14,092 nt of DNA. Origin: Brevibacillus sp. GTDB lineage: Bacteria > Bacillota > Bacilli > Brevibacillales > Brevibacillaceae. Within the stretch, counting starts at the first letter, position 1. Each line of letters opens with the position of its first letter. The notes beneath the pieces are model-generated. The model did not search any database. It saw nothing but the letters and a program-made list of their open reading frames with translations, and was not told the origin of the DNA. The DNA lies in NCBI GenBank assembly GCA_029240815.1, contig JARDZO010000157.1:1-14092 (forward strand), in the 5' to 3' direction. Both the position numbers and the translations under genes were made by a program. Of the stretch, positions 1-8,510 are shown piece by piece.

Positions 1-1487
1 AAACGGACAAATAGATCTTTCCAATCCCTCAAACGATAGGGGACAGCCGGGCTGACATAGGGAACACCAAAGCTTTCTAGCCGGACTAGATGACTGCACA
101 GCAATAAAAAAAATAAAACCAGCCCGTACAAACCAAATATGGCCGCTGAGAACATGGCGAAAAAGCGGATGATCCGTAGCGATATTCCCAAATTGTACGA
201 GGGTATGGCAAACGACGAGATGGCTGTTACCGCCACGACAATCACCATAATGGGGCTGACGATCCCAGCCTGCACGGCGGCTTGGCCAATGATCAATCCG
301 CCGACAATTCCCATGGCGGGACCAATTGGCTTGGGCAGACGCAGACCTGCTTCCCTCAAAATCTCGATGGATATCTCCATGATCAGTGCTTCCAGCAGGG
401 CAGGGAACGGTACGCTTTGTCTCGATTCGATAATGGAAATGACCAGCTCGGTTGGAATTAATCCTTGATGAAACGAGATAAAGGAAATATACAAAGCAGG
501 TATCAGCATCGAAGCAAATGCAGTAAAGAATCGCAAAAGGCGTATAAACGTGCCGGGGATCCAGCGTTCATAGTAATCTTCCGGCGATTGCAGCAGCATG
601 CTGAATGAAACAGGAGCAATCAAAGCAAACGGCGTTCCATCCAGCAAAATCGCCACCCGCCCATCCATTAATGCACTGATGACGCGGTCCGGACGCTCCG
701 TGCTTTGCACTTGCGGAAAAGGGCTGAGGAAGTCGTCTTCGATCAATTGTTCAACATAGCCGGACTCTCCCAGGTAGTCCAAATTTATCGTAGATATTCG
801 ACTTTTTACTTCTTCGACAAGGGCGGGATCGGCAATTTCTTTCATGTAGGCTATGACTAGCTCTTTTTTCACCCGTACTCCTACATGGAACTTGAGCATG
901 AGCAAGTCAGCGTTTTCGCCGTGCTGCCGTAAGAGGGCCGTATTGTCGCCGAGCGCTTCGGTAAAGCCAACCCTGGGTCCTCTGACCAAAGGCTCGGAGA
1001 CCGGTTCTTCTATATTTCTGGCCTTTTTTTTTACCGTGTCCAGGAGATAAACGACTGCTGATCCTTCTATCCATAACGCTGTGTAGCCCGCCAATACTTT
1101 TGGCTTCCAGACCTTGGCATCATTGGTTTTTTTTCCATCAAGGATGGCTAGAAGCTGTTTGGTTAAATCATCATGGGGAACAGCCTCCGTTTCAGAGGAA
1201 AACTCCTCGTGATGATCCTTCAGTAGGAACTGGCTAATGTGTGGATCGATGAGGCTGCGGTCTGACAGTCCGGACACATAGATCATGGCCGCACGAACGG
1301 CCGATTGCCCAAAGGAAAACTCGCGAATATGCACATCTGAATTTTGCCCGAGCTCCTGCCGAAAAAGCTCCAGATCTCTTTGGTAATCGCCAGTGAACAT
1401 GAGAGAAGACATAGGATTTGAACCAGGATGAGTTCCGTTTTTAGAATGGATTCTCTCCATGCTTCTGTGAAATGTCCGCCTCGTCAT
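1..1487 (-). CDS. GerA-family spore germination protein (GerAA/GerKA/GerBA type), C-terminus cut by window edge
   Basis: This is the A subunit of a nutrient germinant receptor in the spore inner membrane. The frame is open without a stop from ATG at 1487 to base 1, about 495 codons. The first ~300 residues are hydrophilic and carry GerA-family stretches such as [16 protein letters not shown] and [16 protein letters not shown] membrane part begins near W309 ([18 protein letters not shown]), followed by several hydrophobic helices including [20 protein letters not shown]. The last visible segment ([19 protein letters not shown]) is typical of the family's extreme C-terminus, so only a few tens of residues should be missing. 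The start follows AAGAGTG. An ATG two codons upstream is followed at once by TAA and cannot be used. The B and C subunit genes, if present, lie beyond the left edge. It is transcribed away from the phosphonate operon and is probably functionally unrelated to it. Confidence 0.95.
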   Translation of the reverse strand, partial: MTRRTFHRSMERIHSKNGTHPGSNPMSSLMFTGDYQRDLELFRQELGQNSDVHIREFSFGQSAVRAAMIYVSGLSDRSLIDPHISQFLLKDHHEEFSSETEAVPHDDLTKQLLAILDGKKTNDAKVWKPKVLAGYTALWIEGSAVVYLLDTVKKKARNIEEPVSEPLVRGPRVGFTEALGDNTALLRQHGENADLLMLKFHVGVRVKKELVIAYMKEIADPALVEEVKSRISTINLDYLGESGYVEQLIEDDFLSPFPQVQSTERPDRVISALMDGRVAILLDGTPFALIAPVSFSMLLQSPEDYYERWIPGTFIRLLRFFTAFASMLIPALYISFISFHQGLIPTELVISIIESRQSVPFPALLEALIMEISIEILREAGLRLPKPIGPAMGIVGGLIIGQAAVQAGIVSPIMVIVVAVTAISSFAIPSYNLGISLRIIRFFAMFSAAIFGLYGLVLFFLLLCSHLVRLESFGVPYVSPAVPYRLRDWKDLFVR

Positions 1488-1492
1488 TTACA

Positions 1493-1627
1493 TCACTCTT
1501 CCATGGACGTATGAATCCACCTGATCATGCATGAAATCAGGTACGGGACAAGAAAGACGATGAAGGCCTGCATAAGAACGGACCAGTCTGGAAGGTTGGC
1601 AAGAGTTGATTTCCACAAATTTCTCAT
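1493..1627 (-). CDS. Small single-span membrane peptide ORF (44 aa) just upstream of gerA
   Basis: ATG at 1627 is preceded by AGGGAAAGG, a plausible though close ribosome binding site. The frame encodes 44 residues and stops at 1493, five bases before the gerA start codon, so the two genes would be translationally coupled. The protein starts MRNLWKSTLANLPDW, continues with a hydrophobic helix at about residues 16-37 (segment LMQAFIVFLVPYLISCMI) and ends in the charged tail IHTSMEE. I do not recognise a family. Small membrane subunits (D proteins) are known to accompany some GerA-type receptors in Bacillus, but those described usually have two helices and are longer, so the comparison is only suggestive. 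The position, ribosome binding site and membrane-like composition favour a real gene; the short length is the main doubt. Confidence 0.5.
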   Translation of the reverse strand: MRNLWKSTLANLPDWSVLMQAFIVFLVPYLISCMIRWIHTSMEE

Positions 1628-1650
1628 CCTTTCCCTATTCAATACTTGCA

Positions 1651-1682
1651 TTCATTATCGTCTGTTGGGAAAAGGGTTATAC
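1651..1682 (-). promoter_or_regulatory. Possible forespore-type promoter for the germination operon
   Basis: On the minus strand GTATAA (1682-1677) and GATAATGA (1659-1652) are separated by 17 bases. They resemble, loosely, the -35 and -10 elements used by SigF/SigG-type factors that transcribe gerA operons. Transcription would start near 1644, about 17 bases before the small ORF. The match is partial, and a different promoter is possible. Confidence 0.3.
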
Positions 1683-1725
1683 CAATGGTTTGCGAATCCG
1701 AGAATCTCACGAGGAGAAAACCGAG

Positions 1726-1747
1726 AGTCGAGCCTATAAGCTCGGCT
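1726..1747 (+). terminator. Hairpin followed by T-rich tract, reading toward the phosphonate operon
   Basis: AGTCGAGC (1726-1733) pairs with GCTCGGCT (1740-1747), eight base pairs including one G-T, with a six-base loop. TTTT and then a second T-run (1752-1757) follow. This has the form of a plus-strand intrinsic terminator placed just upstream of the promoter at 1768. No plus-strand gene precedes it in the window, so it may stop antisense transcription emerging from the gerA region. Confidence 0.4.
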
Positions 1748-1767
1748 TTTACTTTTTCAAAAAAGAT

Positions 1768-1795
1768 TTGAAATGTTTAGACAATTAGGTATAAT
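1768..1795 (+). promoter_or_regulatory. SigA-type promoter of the phosphonate operon
   Basis: TTGAAA (1768-1773) and a perfect TATAAT (1790-1795) are separated by 16 bases. Transcription would start near 1802, giving a leader of about 110 bases before the binding-protein gene. It is the best housekeeping promoter seen in the control region and the only good candidate upstream of the transporter genes. Confidence 0.75.
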
Positions 1796-1829
1796 AAAAA
1801 CAAAAAACAACTAAAAAACGGGAAAACAA

Positions 1830-1861
1830 ACTAATTGTTGTGGAATTAGTGTTGTGTTAAC
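1830..1861. promoter_or_regulatory. Candidate operator in the phosphonate operon leader
   Basis: A perfect seven-base inverted repeat, ACTAATT (1830-1836) and AATTAGT (1844-1850), lies about 30 bases after the predicted transcription start. GTTGTG occurs twice in register 14 bases apart (1837-1842 and 1851-1856). The end of the block, TTGTGTTAAC (1852-1861), matches nine of ten bases of TTGTTTTAAC (8607-8616) ahead of the first shell gene. A repressor such as the DeoR-family protein at 7725 could bind here. The site is seen; its function is inferred. Confidence 0.35.
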
Positions 1862-1914
1862 CGGAAGCTTCAGTGGAGTGGGAGACTCGTGCAGGAAAAA
1901 GGGGAGGGTTAAGG

Positions 1915-2970
1915 ATGAAAAAATGGTACGGCTCTTTCTTCGCAGGTGTATTGCTTCTAGCGGCACTCACAGGTTGTGGACAGTCTTCCAATCCGGCTTC
2001 TGGTGGCAAAGGCTCATCTGAATTGACCGTGTACACGGCTCTGGAGGATGACCAGCTAAAGGCATACGTCGGTGCATTTAACACAGCTCACCCCGAAATC
2101 AAGCTGAACATTGTCAGGGACTCGACGGGAGTTATCATCGCCAAGCTGATTGCTGAGAAGGACAACCCGCAAGCAGACGTCGTCTGGGGTACGGCTGCGA
2201 CCGAGCTGCTGGGGGCTGAAGCGCAGAACGTGCTGGAAGGGTACTCGCCCAAAGGGATTGAACGCATTGTCCCTGAGTTCAAGGACTCCAAGGATCCTGC
2301 TCATTGGGTGGGCATCGATGCTTTCGAGACCGCGTTTGTCGTCAACACCAAAGAATTGGAAAAGCACAACCTGCCAGTCCCACAGTCGTATGCCGACCTG
2401 ATCAAGCCCGAGTATAAAGGGATGATCGTCATGCCCAATCCTTCCTCGTCAGGAACCGGCTTCTTCACCGTCTTTGCTTGGCTGCAGCTCCAGGGTGATC
2501 CAGCGGCTTGGAGCTACATGGATAAACTTCACGAGAACATCGCTCTGTACACGCACTCTGGTTCAAAACCGGCAAAAATGGCAGCTTCAGGGGAGTATCC
2601 AATCGGCATCTCCTTTGGCTACCGAGGCATTACGGAAAAGAAAAAGGGTGCACCACTTGAGATCGTGTTTCCAAAAGAGGGCGCAGGCTGGGATGTCGAA
2701 GCCAATGCACTCGTGAAAAAGGCCAAGATCAAACCAGAAGCCAAGGTGTTCCTCGACTGGGCGATCTCCGATGAAGCGATGAAGGAGTACAACAAAAACT
2801 TCGCGATTATTACATTGCAAGATGCAGGCAGCGGTATCCCCGAAGGCTATACGAAAGAACCGAAATCTCAGCTGATCAAAAACGACTTGATTCAGGCATC
2901 AGCCGATCGACCCAAGATCCTGGCAGAGTGGGATAAGCGTTACAGCACAAAGAGCGAGCCGAAACAGTGA
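1915..2970 (+). CDS. ABC transporter substrate-binding lipoprotein, probably for 2-aminoethylphosphonate
   Basis: 351-residue extracytoplasmic binding protein of the iron/AEP-binding (PhnS2/AepX-like) group. Residues 1-21 form a lipoprotein signal peptide: MKK, a hydrophobic core, then lipobox LTGC with Cys21 as the lipidated residue. The mature part starts with [18 protein letters not shown] and has the [14 protein letters not shown] and [14 protein letters not shown] stretches typical of family 1 solute-binding proteins. ATG 1915 is chosen over an in-frame start at 1873 because GGGGAGGG lies just upstream and the signal peptide begins there. It is the first gene of the operon, followed by its ATPase and permease. 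Ligand assignment rests on the neighbours phnX and phnW; the fold alone would also allow iron or another small anion. Confidence 0.9.
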   Translation: MKKWYGSFFAGVLLLAALTGCGQSSNPASGGKGSSELTVYTALEDDQLKAYVGAFNTAHPEIKLNIVRDSTGVIIAKLIAEKDNPQADVVWGTAATELLGAEAQNVLEGYSPKGIERIVPEFKDSKDPAHWVGIDAFETAFVVNTKELEKHNLPVPQSYADLIKPEYKGMIVMPNPSSSGTGFFTVFAWLQLQGDPAAWSYMDKLHENIALYTHSGSKPAKMAASGEYPIGISFGYRGITEKKKGAPLEIVFPKEGAGWDVEANALVKKAKIKPEAKVFLDWAISDEAMKEYNKNFAIITLQDAGSGIPEGYTKEPKSQLIKNDLIQASADRPKILAEWDKRYSTKSEPKQ

Positions 2971-3030
2971 GTGACGAGGCGTATTCGCATCTTTTCTTAC
3001 ACCAAGCAAAAGGAAGAAGGGAGGAGCCGT

Positions 3031-4089
3031 ATGACAAAGCCATATCTCAGCATTCAAGGAATCAGAAAAACCTTTGGCAAGTTTGTAGCTCTCACATCGA
3101 TCGATATCGATATTAAAAAAAATGAATTCATTTGCCTGCTTGGCCCCAGTGGTTGTGGCAAGACGACATTACTCCGCATTTTGGCGGGGTTGGAGCAGCC
3201 TACGAGCGGGCGCATCTTGGTCAATGATCGTGACATTACGGTTCTCCCGCCTGCCAAACGAAACTTCGGGATGATGTTCCAATCCTACGCCCTTTTTCCC
3301 AATCTGACGGCAGCGCAAAATATCGCCTATGGACTTTACTCGAAGAAATGGTCCAAAAAGGACATCGAGGATAAAGTACGGGAAGTGCTGGCGCTGATCG
3401 ATTTGGAGCACATCCGTGACAAGTACCCATCTCAGCTCTCTGGCGGACAACAACAACGGGTCGCCTTGGCCCGTGCGATCGCACTGTCACCTGACTTCTT
3501 ATTGCTGGATGAGCCGCTGTCAGCGCTAGATGCCAAGGTCCGACTCAAGCTACGTCGAGAATTGCGTAGCTTGCATGAAAAAATCGGCATCACGACGATC
3601 ATGGTGACTCACGACCAGGATGAGGCATTGACCATGGCGGATCGGATCGTGGTCATGAACAATGCGGAGGTCGTTCAAATCGGCTCTCCGCAAGAAATTT
3701 ACGAAAGGCCAAACAGTCCGTTTGTAGCTGACTTCGTAGGTGCGATCAATTTCCTCGAGGAGTCTGTATTCAATGGGGGGACGATCAATCAAGACAGGCT
3801 CTTTGCGATTCGACCCGAGAACATTCACCTGATGGATCCGGCAGCCGAGTACAGTCTCAAAGCGATCGTGCAAGATATGGAATTTCGCGGTTCGTTTTAC
3901 CGTGTCACTCTGCAACTCATCAATCTACAGAACGGTCTGCTCCCGCAGCTGGTCACGATGGATATGCCTGTCAACCAGACACACCGGATGGGACTTTCCC
4001 GAAACAAGCAGGTCGCATTTGAACTGCCGATGGAAAATTTGATTTCGTTTGATCAGGCAGCCGTGACAACGAAGACGGGGAGTGGTTGA
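3031..4089 (+). CDS. ABC transporter ATP-binding protein, AEP uptake
   Basis: 352-residue cytoplasmic ATPase that powers the transporter encoded around it. All nucleotide-binding motifs are present: Walker A GPSGCGKTT (38-46), Q-loop around Q84, signature LSGGQQQR (136-143), Walker B FLLLDE (156-161) and H-loop His194. Residues from about 235 onward form a TOBE-like C-terminal regulatory domain, as in spermidine/iron/AEP importers (PotA/FbpC/PhnT2-like). ATG 3031 is chosen because GGGAGG lies six bases upstream. An upstream GTG at 2971 directly after the previous stop would add 20 atypical residues. The permease starts four bases after its stop codon. Confidence 0.93.
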   Translation: MTKPYLSIQGIRKTFGKFVALTSIDIDIKKNEFICLLGPSGCGKTTLLRILAGLEQPTSGRILVNDRDITVLPPAKRNFGMMFQSYALFPNLTAAQNIAYGLYSKKWSKKDIEDKVREVLALIDLEHIRDKYPSQLSGGQQQRVALARAIALSPDFLLLDEPLSALDAKVRLKLRRELRSLHEKIGITTIMVTHDQDEALTMADRIVVMNNAEVVQIGSPQEIYERPNSPFVADFVGAINFLEESVFNGGTINQDRLFAIRPENIHLMDPAAEYSLKAIVQDMEFRGSFYRVTLQLINLQNGLLPQLVTMDMPVNQTHRMGLSRNKQVAFELPMENLISFDQAAVTTKTGSG

Positions 4090-4093
4090 ACCA

Positions 4094-5794
4094 ATGAGCA
4101 CACGAACCGTTGGCCAGAAAATGGGCAGGGATGAATGGCTGCAAAAGATACTCGTCAGCGGAATTGTCATCGTGCTTTTCATCAGTGTACTGTTGCCGCT
4201 GGGAGATTTGTTCAGCAGAGCATTTATTAATGAAAGCGGCCAGTTCATCGGACTCGCCAACTTCGTTAGGTATTTTGCGACTCCGGCTCTCGTGCGGTCA
4301 TTTGGCAACACGATGTACGTCTCCGGAATTACCACAGTCTTGTCGGTGGCACTCGCGTTTCTGTATGCATTCGCCCTGACGCGAACGGACATGAGAGGAA
4401 AAGTGTTTTTCCGGTACGTAGCTTTGCTGCCACTGTTTGCACCTACGATGATGCATGGGATCGCGCTGACTTACTTGTTCGGCAACCAAGGTATTTTGAC
4501 CACAGGTTTTTTCGGTGTATTACCGGGCTTTGACATGGAGCTGTACGGTCCATTGGGGATCATTGTGTCGGAAGTCATTTACACCTTTCCGCAGGCATAC
4601 CTGATCATGGCGGTGTCGCTTTCCTTTGCGGACTACAATCTGTACGAAGCAGCCGAGACGATGGGGGCAGGGAAGCTGCGCAAGTTCCTCACCGTCACCT
4701 TACCGAACGTCAAATACGGGCTGATCAGCGCCATCTTTGTCTGTTTCACCTTGAGCTTTACTGATTTCGGTGCACCCAAGGTAGTAGGTGGACAATTCAA
4801 CGTACTGGCTACGGACATTTACAAGCAGGTGATCGGTCAGCAAAACACGACAATGGGTGCAACCGTAGGTATCATTTTGATTCTGCCTGCGATCCTGGCC
4901 TTCATCGTGGATCGGATTGTGGAGCGCAAGCAAAATTCATCCGTCTCTGCCAAATCCACCCCGTACAAAATCACATCACAGCGTGGACGGGACACTGCTT
5001 TCTTTGTCTACTGCTCGCTGATCGCCGCTTCGATCTTTGTCATGCTGGGGACGGTGATCTTCGCTTCGTTGGTAAAGGTGTGGCCGTATGATCTGACAAT
5101 GACATTATTGCACTACGACTTTTCCAAGGTGGCAGGTGAAGGGCTGCAACCGTTCTGGAACAGCCTGCTCGTTTCCTTTTACAGCGCAGCAGCGGGTACG
5201 GTCATTACTTTCGTCAATGCGTACTTGATTGAAAAGACTCGCTTTATGAAAGGACTGCGGCAGGTGGGATACTTCCTTTCCATTTTGCCGCTCGCCTTGC
5301 CTGGTCTGGTGATTGGTCTCGCCTACATCTTTTTCTTTAACCATCCTGACAATCCGCTGAACTGGATGTACGGCTCGATTTTGATCCTGGTTTTGGCCAA
5401 TCTCATTCACTTTTATGCAGTACCGTTCATCTCGGCAACGACCGCGCTGAAAAAACTGGACAAAGAATTCGAGCTCGCATCCGAATCGATGGGTGTTCCG
5501 TTCTACGTCACGTTTTGGCGGGTGACGGTGCCGATGTCACTGCCAGCCATCCTGGAAAATGCCGTCTACTATTTTATCAACTCGATGGTGACCATCTCTG
5601 CCGTCGTCTTTCTTTACTCGGCCGATTTTAAACTGGCTTCCGTATCCATTGTCAACATGGATGATGCAGGGGATGTGGCTCCAGCGGCTGCCATGTCCGT
5701 ACTCATCGTCCTGACCAATGTACTGGTGCGGATCGTCTATGAGATTGGTACAAAGAAATGGCGAGAAAAGACAGGGGCATGGCAAAAAAGATAA
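4094..5794 (+). CDS. Fused two-domain ABC permease, AEP uptake (PhnU2-like)
   Basis: 566-residue inner-membrane protein holding two binding-protein-dependent permease (MetI-like) domains in one chain, so one polypeptide replaces a permease heterodimer. The first half has about six helices and an EAA loop at EAAETMGAGKLRKFLTVTLP. The second half repeats the plan with LASESMGVPFYVTFWRVTVP. Fused permeases of this length are characteristic of the iron (FbpB) and AEP (PhnU2) importer families. ATG 4094 follows GGGGAGTGG by about ten bases; a GTG at 4082 overlaps the ribosome binding site and is less likely. The phnX start lies 14 bases past its stop. Confidence 0.93.
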   Translation: MSTRTVGQKMGRDEWLQKILVSGIVIVLFISVLLPLGDLFSRAFINESGQFIGLANFVRYFATPALVRSFGNTMYVSGITTVLSVALAFLYAFALTRTDMRGKVFFRYVALLPLFAPTMMHGIALTYLFGNQGILTTGFFGVLPGFDMELYGPLGIIVSEVIYTFPQAYLIMAVSLSFADYNLYEAAETMGAGKLRKFLTVTLPNVKYGLISAIFVCFTLSFTDFGAPKVVGGQFNVLATDIYKQVIGQQNTTMGATVGIILILPAILAFIVDRIVERKQNSSVSAKSTPYKITSQRGRDTAFFVYCSLIAASIFVMLGTVIFASLVKVWPYDLTMTLLHYDFSKVAGEGLQPFWNSLLVSFYSAAAGTVITFVNAYLIEKTRFMKGLRQVGYFLSILPLALPGLVIGLAYIFFFNHPDNPLNWMYGSILILVLANLIHFYAVPFISATTALKKLDKEFELASESMGVPFYVTFWRVTVPMSLPAILENAVYYFINSMVTISAVVFLYSADFKLASVSIVNMDDAGDVAPAAAMSVLIVLTNVLVRIVYEIGTKKWREKTGAWQKR

Positions 5795-5808
5795 AGGTGG
5801 GGAGTGTT

Positions 5809-6603
5809 ATGATTCAAGCAGTGATCTTTGACTGGGCTGGAACAACCGTTGACTATGGATGCTTCGCGCCCCTCGATGTCTTTTTGGAGGTGTTTAAAAA
5901 GCGAGGCATTGATGTCACCCACGAGGAAGCGCGTGAACCGATGGGAATGCTCAAATGGGATCACATCGACACGATGCTGAAGATGGAGCGCGTGGCGAAT
6001 TTGTGGAAGGACAAATTCGGCAGACTCCCTGAGAAAAAAGACGTCGACATGCTGTATGCCGATTTTGAGCCGATGCTGTTTTCCATTTTAAAAAACTACA
6101 CGTCGCCCATTCCGGGTGTGCTGGAATTGGTGGGACGATTGCGGGCAGCCGGACTCAAAATCGGATCGACGACCGGATATACGGCAGAAATGATGGCTGT
6201 CGTGGCACCTGAGGCAAAAAAGAAAGGCTATGCGCCTGATTCGATGGTCACACCGAGCGAGATGCCGGCTGGGCGTCCCTTCCCGTGGATGTGCTACCAA
6301 AACGCGATCAATCTGGATGTTCACCCGATGAAGCACATCATCAAGGTGGGGGATACGACCAGCGATATAAAGGAAGCGGTGGCTGCAGGTGCATGGGCAG
6401 TGGGGGTAATCAAAGGGAGCAGTGAGCTTGGAATGACGGAGCGAGAGGTGCATGAATGTGACCCTGACGTGCTGTTTGACAAAATGGAGGCTGTAACGAA
6501 GCGATTCAAGGCTGTCGGTGCCGATTATGTGATCGAATCCATCGGTGAGCTGGATACGCTGATTCCCAAAATCAACCTGCGCCTGGCGCAAAAGGAGAGA
6601 TAA
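5809..6603 (+). CDS. phnX: Phosphonoacetaldehyde hydrolase (phosphonatase)
   Basis: 264-residue HAD-superfamily enzyme that hydrolyses the C-P bond of phosphonoacetaldehyde to acetaldehyde and phosphate. The nucleophile motif DWAGTTVD has Asp8, with Ala10 where most HAD phosphatases have a second Asp; this is diagnostic of PhnX. The Schiff-base lysine is Lys49 in GMLKWDH. Further HAD motifs are STTGYT and [20 protein letters not shown], with acidic metal-binding residues. The length equals that of Bacillus phosphonatases. ATG 5809 is preceded by GGTGGGGAG; an earlier in-frame ATG at 5758 overlaps the permease and adds residues before the conserved start. No extra N- or C-terminal targeting peptide is visible. 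Its product, acetaldehyde, is the expected substrate of the dehydrogenase at 9364. Confidence 0.97.
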   Translation: MIQAVIFDWAGTTVDYGCFAPLDVFLEVFKKRGIDVTHEEAREPMGMLKWDHIDTMLKMERVANLWKDKFGRLPEKKDVDMLYADFEPMLFSILKNYTSPIPGVLELVGRLRAAGLKIGSTTGYTAEMMAVVAPEAKKKGYAPDSMVTPSEMPAGRPFPWMCYQNAINLDVHPMKHIIKVGDTTSDIKEAVAAGAWAVGVIKGSSELGMTEREVHECDPDVLFDKMEAVTKRFKAVGADYVIESIGELDTLIPKINLRLAQKER

Positions 6604-6605
6604 CG

Positions 6606-7718
6606 ATGAAACTCACTCAATTGCCTGACAATCCGTACCTCTTGTTGACTCCGGGACCGCTCTCGACCTCCAAGGGAGTAAAGGCAGCCATGCTGCGTGA
6701 CTGGTGCACCTGGGACAACGAGTACAATGATCTGGTCCAGGTGATCCGACGTAAGCTAGTTGGTTTGGCCGGCGCTAACCACGACGACTACACTACCGTG
6801 CTCATGCAGGGGAGCGGCAGTTTTTCCGTAGAAGCGGTAGTCGGTTCAGTAGTTCCGGCAGATGGAAAGCTGGTTGTTTTGACCAATGGTGCTTATGGGA
6901 ATCGTCTCGCCCAAATGGCGCAGGTGCTGAAAATTGATACGCAGGTGCTCGACTTTGGGGAAGTGTCCCCCGCGGAGGCTGGAAAACTGCGTGAGACTTT
7001 GGAGAACGATCCTCAAATCACGCACGTCGCAGTCGTCCATTGTGAAACGACAACCGGCATGCTCAACCCGATCGACCAAGTCGCCAAAGTGGCAAAAGAG
7101 TCCGGCAAGGTATTGATCGTCGATGCGATGAGCAGCTTTGGCGGGATCGCGATCGATGTGGCAGGTCTGGGTATCGACTTTTTGATCAGCAGTGCCAATA
7201 AATGCATTCAGGGTGTGCCCGGCTTTGGATTTATTTTGGCCAAGACAGAAGAACTGAAAAAATGCAAGGGCCAGGCGCGATCGCTCTCGCTGGATTTGTA
7301 CGATCAGTGGGAAACGATGGAAAAGCATAACGGCAAGTGGCGCTATACCTCTCCTACACACGTCGTTCGCGCCTTCTACCAAGCACTGGCGGAGTTAGAA
7401 GAGGAAGGCGGCGTGGAAAAGCGTCAGGTGCGGTATCGCGAGAATCAACGCACGTTGGTCGAAGGAATGGAGCGTCTCGGCTTTTCTACACTGCTGACCC
7501 GAGAGTGGCAGTCGCCAATCATTACTTCCTTTTACTTCCCAGAGAGTCCGACGTTTACATTTGCAGCGTTTTACGAGCGATTGAAAAAGGAAGGCTTCGT
7601 CATCTATCCAGGCAAAATCTCCGTGGCAGATACATTCCGGATCGGCAATATCGGGGAGGTCTACCCGCATGATATGAAACGACTCGTGCAGGCTGTTGAA
7701 CAAAATATATTCTGGTAA
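6606..7718 (+). CDS. phnW: 2-aminoethylphosphonate:pyruvate transaminase
   Basis: 370-residue PLP-dependent class V aminotransferase. It transfers the amino group of AEP to pyruvate, giving phosphonoacetaldehyde and alanine, the step just before PhnX. The start reads [19 protein letters not shown], the usual PhnW opening. [20 protein letters not shown] (Asp173 near the PLP ring) and [13 protein letters not shown] with the Schiff-base Lys199 are present. ATG 6606 follows AAAGGAGAG and lies two bases after the phnX stop, so the two genes are tightly coupled. PhnW and PhnX encoded together define the phosphonatase pathway for AEP. No targeting extension is visible at either end. Confidence 0.97.
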   Translation: MKLTQLPDNPYLLLTPGPLSTSKGVKAAMLRDWCTWDNEYNDLVQVIRRKLVGLAGANHDDYTTVLMQGSGSFSVEAVVGSVVPADGKLVVLTNGAYGNRLAQMAQVLKIDTQVLDFGEVSPAEAGKLRETLENDPQITHVAVVHCETTTGMLNPIDQVAKVAKESGKVLIVDAMSSFGGIAIDVAGLGIDFLISSANKCIQGVPGFGFILAKTEELKKCKGQARSLSLDLYDQWETMEKHNGKWRYTSPTHVVRAFYQALAELEEEGGVEKRQVRYRENQRTLVEGMERLGFSTLLTREWQSPIITSFYFPESPTFTFAAFYERLKKEGFVIYPGKISVADTFRIGNIGEVYPHDMKRLVQAVEQNIFW

Positions 7719-7724
7719 TCCCCT

Positions 7725-8510
7725 ATGTCTCTAGCAGGCGAAGAGCGAAAAGACCTCATCATCGATATGATCAACTCACGAGGCAAAGTCAGAACAAGCG
7801 AGCTTGTAGATAAATTGCAAGTCTCCTCGGAAACGATTCGGCGTTATTTGGAGGAGCTCGAGCATGATAAAAGGCTTAAGCGGGTGTACGGAGGAGCGAT
7901 CAAGATCCATTTTGATCGGGAAGAACCCTCTCACCTGACGCGGGAAGTAGCCTTTGCGGACGAGAAAAAACGCATCGCCCGTACTGCGGCAAGCCTTGTG
8001 CAGGACAACGAAGTGGTACTGATCGACGATGGAACGACGACGATGCACATGCTCCCGTATTTGCTCAGCCGCAAGAATCTTTGCTTCATCACCATCTCGG
8101 TGCCAGCGTTGAATCTCTTGATGGACTACCAGAACAAAGGGTTGCTTAGCGGTGAGGTGTACTTCATTGGTGGGAAAGTACAGTCCAAACATTTTCGCTC
8201 AGTAGGCACGCTTGCCGAAAAAATGATGCAAGACTTTTTCGTCGACAAGTCCTTTCTCTCGATCGACGGCATCCAGGCTCATTATGGAATCTCCAGTTAT
8301 GACGCGGAGAAAGCCATGCTCGCCAAACGGTTTATCGAAAATGCAAAGGAGACGATCGTGCTCACGGATCACTCCAAGATTGGCATCAGCACCTTTTACA
8401 AGATCGCGGATCTGAGAGAGACAGATGTGGTTGTCAGTGACGTACCGTTCCCCAAAGAATGGGGCAGTGAGCTGGAAGCAAAAGACGTGAATTGGATAGT
8501 GGCAGAGTAA
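7725..8510 (+). CDS. DeoR-family transcriptional regulator
   Basis: 261-residue regulator. Residues 1-57 form the DeoR winged helix-turn-helix (EERKDLIIDMI, then VSSETIRRYLEELE and RVYGGA). The rest is the DeoR effector domain of the sugar-isomerase-like fold, with DDGTTT at 101-106 and LTDHSKIG at 214-221. The family usually represses nearby operons and senses a phosphorylated metabolite. AEP or phosphonoacetaldehyde would be reasonable ligands here, but that is inference. It starts six bases after phnW. No good Shine-Dalgarno sequence precedes ATG 7725 (only a TGGT-like match), so translation may depend on coupling to phnW and be low. It sits at the junction of the phosphonate and shell operons and is the only regulator in the window. 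Confidence 0.92.
   Translation: MSLAGEERKDLIIDMINSRGKVRTSELVDKLQVSSETIRRYLEELEHDKRLKRVYGGAIKIHFDREEPSHLTREVAFADEKKRIARTAASLVQDNEVVLIDDGTTTMHMLPYLLSRKNLCFITISVPALNLLMDYQNKGLLSGEVYFIGGKVQSKHFRSVGTLAEKMMQDFFVDKSFLSIDGIQAHYGISSYDAEKAMLAKRFIENAKETIVLTDHSKIGISTFYKIADLRETDVVVSDVPFPKEWGSELEAKDVNWIVAE

Noticed and set aside
1527..1788. Two overlapping plus-strand frames of 60-70 codons in the divergent control region
   Set aside because: They oppose the minus-strand micropeptide and the promoter elements, lack ribosome binding sites and show no protein-like pattern.
1873..1914. Earlier start for the binding protein
   Set aside because: It would place 14 charged residues before the lipoprotein signal peptide and lies upstream of the strong ribosome binding site at 1901-1908.
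1796..1914. Riboswitch, including a cobalamin type, in the phosphonate leader
   Set aside because: The leader is short and A-rich with one small inverted repeat. I see no B12-box-like element or multi-stem structure, and no cobalamin enzyme is encoded.
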